Position numbers and translations under genes: made by a program. The notes below the pieces were generated by a model. It was given only the letters and a program-made list of their open reading frames with translations, did not search any database and was not told the DNA's origin. A DNA stretch of 64,000 bases, taken from Olivibacter sp. SDN3 (GTDB lineage: Bacteria; Bacteroidota; Bacteroidia; Sphingobacteriales; Sphingobacteriaceae). Shown piece after piece: positions 59,914 through 64,000 of the stretch. Each line of letters starts with the position of its first letter. Positions within the stretch are counted from its first letter, which is position 1. Where the stretch lies: the NCBI RefSeq assembly GCF_014334135.1, contig NZ_CP060497.1, forward strand, positions 4,588,001 to 4,652,000. Reading direction: 5' to 3'.

Positions 59914-61167
59914 ATGAACACCACTATCACCCTACACATCTATGCGCGGGCAGCAAAAGCCAATGCAGCAGGCCTCCATCCCCTTTATGTACGGATAACC
60001 ATTGACGGGAAAAGAACAGAATTTTCCAGCAAGAAGTTCATCAATCCCAAGCACTTGGATCAAAAGATGATGAAAATGAAAGGCAACACCGAAGAAGCCC
60101 GTTCAATCAACAGCTACCTTGAAAAGCTAAAAGCCAAGATCACACAAACGCAAATTGTCTTAGAATATCAGGAAATCGCGCTTACACTAGAGAGTTTTAT
60201 GCATGTATTTATCGGCAAAAGTGCCGAGCGAGAAAGAACCCTGATTCCCGTATTCGAAGAGCACAATAAACGCCTCTTTTCCCTCGTAGGCATAGAATAT
60301 GCCCAAGGCACTTATGAACGTTATCAAACCTCTCTGCAACATACTAAGGAGTTCATTCAGTATCAATACGGAGTCAACGATATCGCATTAAGTAAAATAG
60401 ACCACCGATTTATAACCGATTACGATTTTTATCTCCGTACCAAAAGAGCATGCGGAAACAATACCACGGTTAGATACATCAAAAATTTCAAGAAAATCAT
60501 CCTGATCTGCATAGCAAACGGTTGGATACAAAAAGATCCCTTTCTGAATTATAAAACCAAAATACAAGAAGTAGAACGAGACATTCTTTCACAAGAAGAA
60601 CTGCAGCGGCTCATGGCCAAAGAAATTAATGTGGAGCGCTTGGCCGTAGTACGTGATATTTTCGTGTTCTCCTGTTTTACAGGCCTGGCGTATATCGATG
60701 TCAAACAGCTTACACCGGCCAATCTAACTAAAGGGATTGATGGACAAATGTGGATCAGTACGCATCGGCAAAAAACCGACACACTCTCGAAAATACCCTT
60801 GCTCGATACGGCCAGACTTATTATTGAAAAATACCGGAATCATCCTAAATCAGGAAATGAAGGTATGCTGCTTCCCATCCTGACGAACCAAAAGATGAAT
60901 GCCTACCTTAAAGAAGTTGCCGCCATTTGTCATATAAATAAGGAACTCACCTTTCACTGTGCCCGGCATACCTTCGCTACAATTGTAACACTATCCAACG
61001 GCGTACCCATCGAAAGCGTTTCCAAAATGCTCGGCCATAAAAGTATCAAGACCACGCAGCACTACGCCAAGATCACCGACCGTAAAGTCGCAAACGATAT
61101 GGAAAATCTGAAGAAAATTCTAAATCACACAGGAAAGTTACCTAATACCGACAAAAAATCGGGATAA
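59914..61167 (+). CDS. Tyrosine recombinase / integrase (IntDOT-like)
   Basis: A 417-residue site-specific recombinase. The N-terminal arm-binding domain is at about residues 1-100 (YVRITIDGKRTEFSSKKFINP) and the SAM-like core-binding domain at about 110-205. The catalytic domain has FTFHCARHTFATIV (here LTFHCARHTFATIV, the HxxR box), LGHKSIKTTQHYAKI with the nucleophilic Tyr near residue 387, and CFTGLAYIDVKQL. In most tyrosine recombinases this last segment carries the first catalytic Arg; here it is Ala, as in the CTnDOT integrase group that also lacks it. It starts 250 bases after tRNA-Ser and most likely catalyses integration there. Confidence 0.93.
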   Translation: MNTTITLHIYARAAKANAAGLHPLYVRITIDGKRTEFSSKKFINPKHLDQKMMKMKGNTEEARSINSYLEKLKAKITQTQIVLEYQEIALTLESFMHVFIGKSAERERTLIPVFEEHNKRLFSLVGIEYAQGTYERYQTSLQHTKEFIQYQYGVNDIALSKIDHRFITDYDFYLRTKRACGNNTTVRYIKNFKKIILICIANGWIQKDPFLNYKTKIQEVERDILSQEELQRLMAKEINVERLAVVRDIFVFSCFTGLAYIDVKQLTPANLTKGIDGQMWISTHRQKTDTLSKIPLLDTARLIIEKYRNHPKSGNEGMLLPILTNQKMNAYLKEVAAICHINKELTFHCARHTFATIVTLSNGVPIESVSKMLGHKSIKTTQHYAKITDRKVANDMENLKKILNHTGKLPNTDKKSG

Positions 61168-61251
61168 AATCCGCCTTAATGCAAAATGTATCATTAAAAT
61201 GGTGCTCTTAAATTTTAAACAGATACTAATCACCTTTTAGACCAATACTTT

Positions 61252-62106
61252 ATGCATGAAACACTTTTAGCCATAAACGAAGACATACAAGATTATGCTA
61301 AAAAAACAGAAGAGCGCTACAAAAATGATTATTCAAAATTGTCGGAACTGTCCATTCAATACATTTCCGAGCGACTACAATGGGCCAAACAAAAATTCGA
61401 ACAAAACATTAACCTTACAGCGGATGAAGAAATTTTCTACTTTAAACATATCAAATCTCACCTATTGGCTTTGATCCAATATTATGCACTCGTGCAGAAA
61501 GTCGAACTGAAGAAACCACCTTTACAGAAAAAGAAACTAAAAGAGTATTATCTGAAGGCCTTGTATAAGGTGAAAAAGAAGTTGAGGAAACGCCAGTTTT
61601 TCTACAATTACTACAAAGCCAACCTGGATCAGTTGGATGACCACTTATTTAAAAGAATCGATCACGATCTGTTTTTCCACGCAGGCTCTTATATCCTGGA
61701 TATCGATAAACGGAAGAGTACGCCTACTCTTCACATTTTTGCTCAGGTGGAGGCCTATGAAATGCTTCGGCATTACCTCAAAAGAAAGATCAAGAGCTTT
61801 GGCAAAGCAAAAGAGGAAAAGCAGCTGGGCAAAATCAATCACCCGCTACAATGGACCACTTCGAAGACCGATCTGATCGAACTCATCTATGCACTCCATG
61901 CTGCCGGTACCTTCAATAATGGGAAGGCGGACATTAAGGAAATCGCCGAATATTTCCAGCAGGTTTTTGATGTGGAGCTGGGGCAGTATAACAGGGTATT
62001 CTATGATATTCGTGCCCGCAAAACCAGTAAAACGAAACTGTTGGACAACTTAAAAGACGCGTTGCTTAGACGAATTAAAGAAACTGATAACGAGTTATTT
62101 ATATAA
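61252..62106 (+). CDS. RteC-domain protein
   Basis: A 284-residue protein matching RteC of Bacteroides conjugative transposons. The N-terminal half is mostly helical and lysine-rich (PPLQKKKLKEYYLKALYKVKKK is too long to be chance-free but fits the basic region). The C-terminal domain has LQWTTSKTDLIELIYALHAAG, FNNGKADIKEIAEYFQQVF and VFYDIRARKTSKTKLLDNL. In CTnDOT, RteC switches on excision genes in response to tetracycline signalling; here no rteA/B or tet gene is visible, so the trigger is unknown. A 34-bp perfect palindrome begins 3 bases after the stop codon. Confidence 0.88.
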   Translation: MHETLLAINEDIQDYAKKTEERYKNDYSKLSELSIQYISERLQWAKQKFEQNINLTADEEIFYFKHIKSHLLALIQYYALVQKVELKKPPLQKKKLKEYYLKALYKVKKKLRKRQFFYNYYKANLDQLDDHLFKRIDHDLFFHAGSYILDIDKRKSTPTLHIFAQVEAYEMLRHYLKRKIKSFGKAKEEKQLGKINHPLQWTTSKTDLIELIYALHAAGTFNNGKADIKEIAEYFQQVFDVELGQYNRVFYDIRARKTSKTKLLDNLKDALLRRIKETDNELFI

Positions 62107-62108
62107 AA

Positions 62109-62142
62109 ATTTCTCACAACTTGTTAACAAGTTGTGAGAAAT
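62109..62142 (+). repeat. 34-bp perfect palindrome between rteC-like and xis-like genes
   Basis: Bases 62109-62125 and 62126-62142 are exact reverse complements without a spacer; the centre reads TTGTTAACAA and each arm contains CTCACAAC/GTTGTGAG. It is not followed by a T run. It lies 49 bases before the HTH protein start, so it may be an operator for RteC or the HTH protein, or a cruciform or transcript-end structure. Confidence 0.8.
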
Positions 62143-62190
62143 CATAGTATTTAATAGGCAATTTTACTGCTCACCAAATAATATAATCTT

Positions 62191-62463
62191 ATGGCAGTAG
62201 AAATTATTACCAGAGAAGACCTCATGTCCTTTAAACATGAACTATTGAACGATCTAAGAGACCTCTTATCCGCCACGAAAGTAAGCCAGCAGAAAAAATG
62301 GTTAAAGACAAGGGAAGTTATCAAGATGCTTCAGATTTCACCGGGAACCCTACAAAATTACCGGGTTAACGGCACCATCCGTTATACAAAGTTTGGCAAC
62401 ACGATCTACTATTCGCTTCAGGAAATTGAACAGTTACTCGAACAGGGTCGCAATAGCCAATAG
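62191..62463 (+). CDS. Helix-turn-helix protein, excisionase-like
   Basis: A 90-residue protein of the MerR-like/excisionase group found in Bacteroidota mobile elements. The N-terminal helix (MSFKHELLNDLRDLL) is followed by the wHTH domain KKWLKTREVIKMLQISPGTLQNYRVNGTIRYTKFGNTIYYSLQEIEQLL (residues about 39-83). It would bind DNA near the attachment site and steer the integrase toward excision, or act as a regulator. It lies between rteC and the replication genes in the same direction, and the palindrome upstream may be its control site. Confidence 0.82.
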   Translation: MAVEIITREDLMSFKHELLNDLRDLLSATKVSQQKKWLKTREVIKMLQISPGTLQNYRVNGTIRYTKFGNTIYYSLQEIEQLLEQGRNSQ

Positions 62464-62505
62464 CATTAGGATATTTACCTTATTTATCTCTTTAATCACC
62501 TTAAT

Positions 62506-63273
62506 ATGAACTACAACAAACAATTGACCTACTTTTTCAACAAAGCCTCCGCGGATCCGGATTTCACATCGACACATTTGAGTCTGTTTATTGCTTTATT
62601 CCAACTTTGGAACCAGGCTCGCTTCGCCAAGGCCATACAGATCATCCGGGATGACGCTATGCGTTTGGGGAAGATCAATTCCAAGGCGACTTACCATAAA
62701 ACAATGGCTTATCTACACAAAAAAGCATACATCGATTACCGGCCATCTTATAATCCGTTTAAAGGGAGTGAGATATCCTTCTTTCCGGAAACCCCTATTC
62801 AAACCTCGTTACCAAATGAACCTGTTCAAATCCTGACCACAAGACCATCAAACGAGCCATATATAGATAGTAATACTATCTCTAATCATGTTAATAGTAA
62901 ATCTTTATTGATAGATAAGAGAAAAAATGATAAGCAGAAAAGTGCCGGTTCAAGTAATGAACTGGTTTCCCTGCCCCAAAAATTAGAGAACTCTCCGCAA
63001 ATAGAAAAAAGTATTCCGCCATTTCCCCGTGAAGTAGAACGCTTTTTTATTGCCGAAAAATCGACCGAACAGGAAGCGCATCGTTTCATCAATCACTATA
63101 CGGCCAATGGCTGGCTGGTCGGTGGAAAAAGTCCGATGAAGGACTGGAAAGCTTCGGCCAAGAACTGGATCTCAAACAGTATCAATTTTAACAGCAACAC
63201 AAATTATGGAAAACCTAACCGCGCCCAACAGCTTAATACCAATACGCGAAAGAATTATTTCGAGCCGCTATGA
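62506..63273 (+). CDS. Replication-organizer-like protein (N-terminal winged helix), element-borne
   Basis: A 255-residue protein. Residues about 5-90 look like a winged helix (THLSLFIALFQLWNQARFAK, INSKATYHKTMAYLHKKAYI). A long polar, low-complexity linker follows (about 95-175). The C-terminal domain (about 178-225) has PPFPREVERFFIAEKSTEQE, RFINHYTANGWLVGG and MKDWKASAKNWISN. This layout resembles phage and plasmid replisome-organizer/DnaD-DnaT-like proteins that recruit a helicase loader. The next gene, a DnaC-like ATPase, overlaps its 3' end by 68 bases, which supports a common task in replication of the excised element. Function is inference. Confidence 0.62.
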   Translation: MNYNKQLTYFFNKASADPDFTSTHLSLFIALFQLWNQARFAKAIQIIRDDAMRLGKINSKATYHKTMAYLHKKAYIDYRPSYNPFKGSEISFFPETPIQTSLPNEPVQILTTRPSNEPYIDSNTISNHVNSKSLLIDKRKNDKQKSAGSSNELVSLPQKLENSPQIEKSIPPFPREVERFFIAEKSTEQEAHRFINHYTANGWLVGGKSPMKDWKASAKNWISNSINFNSNTNYGKPNRAQQLNTNTRKNYFEPL

Positions 63274-63871
63274 TTACCAAAAAGTCTTTCAGTTTATGGA
63301 GATCAAAGGAAAAGAGCTTTACGGCCGGAAATTCCAATTGTGTGTAGAAGATAAATCCGTGCTGCTAAAATTGGCTGCCTATTTTCTTCGTGATAAGGAA
63401 TTATGCCGCGATCAACAACTCGACCTGGACAAAGGCATTATGCTGACCGGCCCTATTGGCTGTGGTAAAACGTCGCTGATGCATGTTTTGCGGTTTTTAA
63501 ACGGAGGACAATACCGCTACCTCATGAAAAGCGCTCGAGATGTCACGTTTGAATTTATCCAGGAAGGGTATGAAATCATCCATCGGTATAGCCGAGGTAA
63601 ACTTTATACCAGCGAGTACCGTAATTATTGCTTTGATGATCTGGGGACAGAGAATAACATCAAATATTTTGGTAACGAATGCAATGTGATGGCTGAAATT
63701 CTATTGTCGCGTTATGATTTATTTGTTTCTAAGCGATTGGTGACACATATCACGACCAACCTTTCTGCGACCGAATTGGAAGAAGCATATGGTAACCGAC
63801 TACGCTCACGCCTCCGGGAAATGGTTAATCTGATTGGTTTTGATAAAGAAGTGAAGGATAAGAGGAAGTAG
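63206..63871 (+). CDS. DnaC-like AAA+ ATPase (helicase loader type)
   Basis: A 221-residue ATPase. Walker A is GIMLTGPIGCGKTSLMHVL (about residues 77-95), Walker B is YCFDDLGTE (about 142-150), and sensor-1-like Thr/Asn are in THITTNLSATEL, followed by the Arg finger region GNRLRSRLREM. It resembles DnaC and IstB-type loaders. The ATG at 63206 lies inside the preceding gene; another ATG at 63296 comes 23 bases after that gene's stop, so the true start is uncertain, although the N-terminal 30 residues look protein-like. It probably loads the replicative helicase on the element. Confidence 0.8.
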   Translation: MENLTAPNSLIPIRERIISSRYDYQKVFQFMEIKGKELYGRKFQLCVEDKSVLLKLAAYFLRDKELCRDQQLDLDKGIMLTGPIGCGKTSLMHVLRFLNGGQYRYLMKSARDVTFEFIQEGYEIIHRYSRGKLYTSEYRNYCFDDLGTENNIKYFGNECNVMAEILLSRYDLFVSKRLVTHITTNLSATELEEAYGNRLRSRLREMVNLIGFDKEVKDKRK

Positions 63872-63981
63872 AGAGATCGTTGGTGATATCGTCAACCCTT
63901 TTTAATATATCATAGCATCGATCTTCTCATTGCCTCAAATAATTCGAGGCGGATCCTTTAAGCGCTAAACAAAAAAATGTC

Positions 63982-63989
63982 TATATTTG
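63982..63989 (+). promoter_or_regulatory. -7 box TATATTTG at the window end
   Basis: TATATTTG is a perfect TAnnTTTG box, 111 bases after the ATPase gene and 11 bases from the window end. It probably serves the next gene of the element, which lies outside. Confidence 0.4.
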
Positions 63990-64000
63990 GAGTGCAAACA

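Larger units (their letters stand above)
59663..64000 (+). mobile_element. Integrase end of an integrative element at tRNA-Ser, right part outside the window
   Basis: Directly behind tRNA-Ser come an integrase, an RteC-like regulator, an excisionase-like HTH protein, a replication-organizer-like protein and a DnaC-like ATPase, all on one strand. Codon use and base composition look richer in GC than in the preceding 59 kb. No transfer or relaxase genes are visible before the window ends, so whether the element is conjugative, mobilisable or phage-like is open. The distal attachment site is not in view. Confidence 0.8.

Noticed and set aside
1-64000. CRISPR array, toxin-antitoxin or restriction system
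   Set aside because: No regularly spaced repeats and no recognisable Cas, toxin-antitoxin or restriction proteins were seen on either strand; the integrative element may carry cargo beyond the window.

Overview
The window looks like a chromosome segment of a Bacteroidota bacterium, most likely a member of the Sphingobacteriaceae (Pedobacter/Olivibacter/Sphingobacterium-like). The evidence is low GC, coding on both strands with few Shine-Dalgarno sequences, many promoter -7 boxes of the Bacteroidota form TAnnTTTG, and family content typical of that phylum: SatD/DUF3307, DUF4369-TlpA, a paired M16 peptidase, RteC, and an IntDOT-like integrase. No rRNA and no CRISPR array is visible. One tRNA gene (Ser, anticodon TGA) is present.

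Layout. 0-6.7 kb: end of a universal stress protein, a TetR regulator followed by a gene-free stretch with operator-like and hairpin structures, an M23 endopeptidase, a lipoprotein, the satD-DUF3307 pair behind a 20-bp palindrome, a YegP-like protein and DoxX. 6.7-13.5 kb: acyl-CoA dehydrogenase-like protein, a cobalamin riboswitch driving a BtuG-like surface lipoprotein, an AI-2E family permease, topoisomerase III and an M90 peptidase. 13.8-24.2 kb: GapN-like aldehyde dehydrogenase, the M16 heterodimer, two PLP enzymes (ACC deaminase/desulfhydrase-like and lysine 6-transaminase), FtsE and grpE-dnaJ. 24.4-27 kb: a small outer-membrane barrel protein, then an IS1182-type insertion sequence whose transposase is frameshifted. 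27-41 kb: an ABC-2 exporter, a HAD phosphatase, PBP1A, a very large peptidase/propeller/barrel protein, a GIY-YIG-like protein divergent from an XRE-S24 repressor, 3-hydroxybutyryl-CoA dehydrogenase, an RluA enzyme and two ferritin-like proteins. 40.7-59.5 kb: a PhoB-like regulator, TlpA, alaS, an M20 dipeptidase, the trpDFBA operon with a complete attenuation leader, SDR, recR, LOG, glutamate dehydrogenase, lgt, Fur, RNase R and a polyprenyl synthase.

59.58-64 kb: tRNA-Ser(TGA) followed by the integrase end of an integrative element. It carries an integrase, RteC, an excisionase-like HTH protein and a replication pair (organizer-like protein plus DnaC-like ATPase), and it continues past the window. 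Its base composition looks richer in GC than the flanking chromosome.

The most notable observation is upstream of trpD. There is a 15-codon leader peptide with three consecutive Trp codons, a 1:2 hairpin containing the leader stop codon, a 2:3 antiterminator and a perfect 3:4 intrinsic terminator. This is a textbook ribosome-mediated trp attenuator, but in a Bacteroidota genome. Other leads are palindromic operators directly upstream of two self-regulating genes, promoter boxes that imply leaderless mRNAs, and an orphan B12-controlled lipoprotein.
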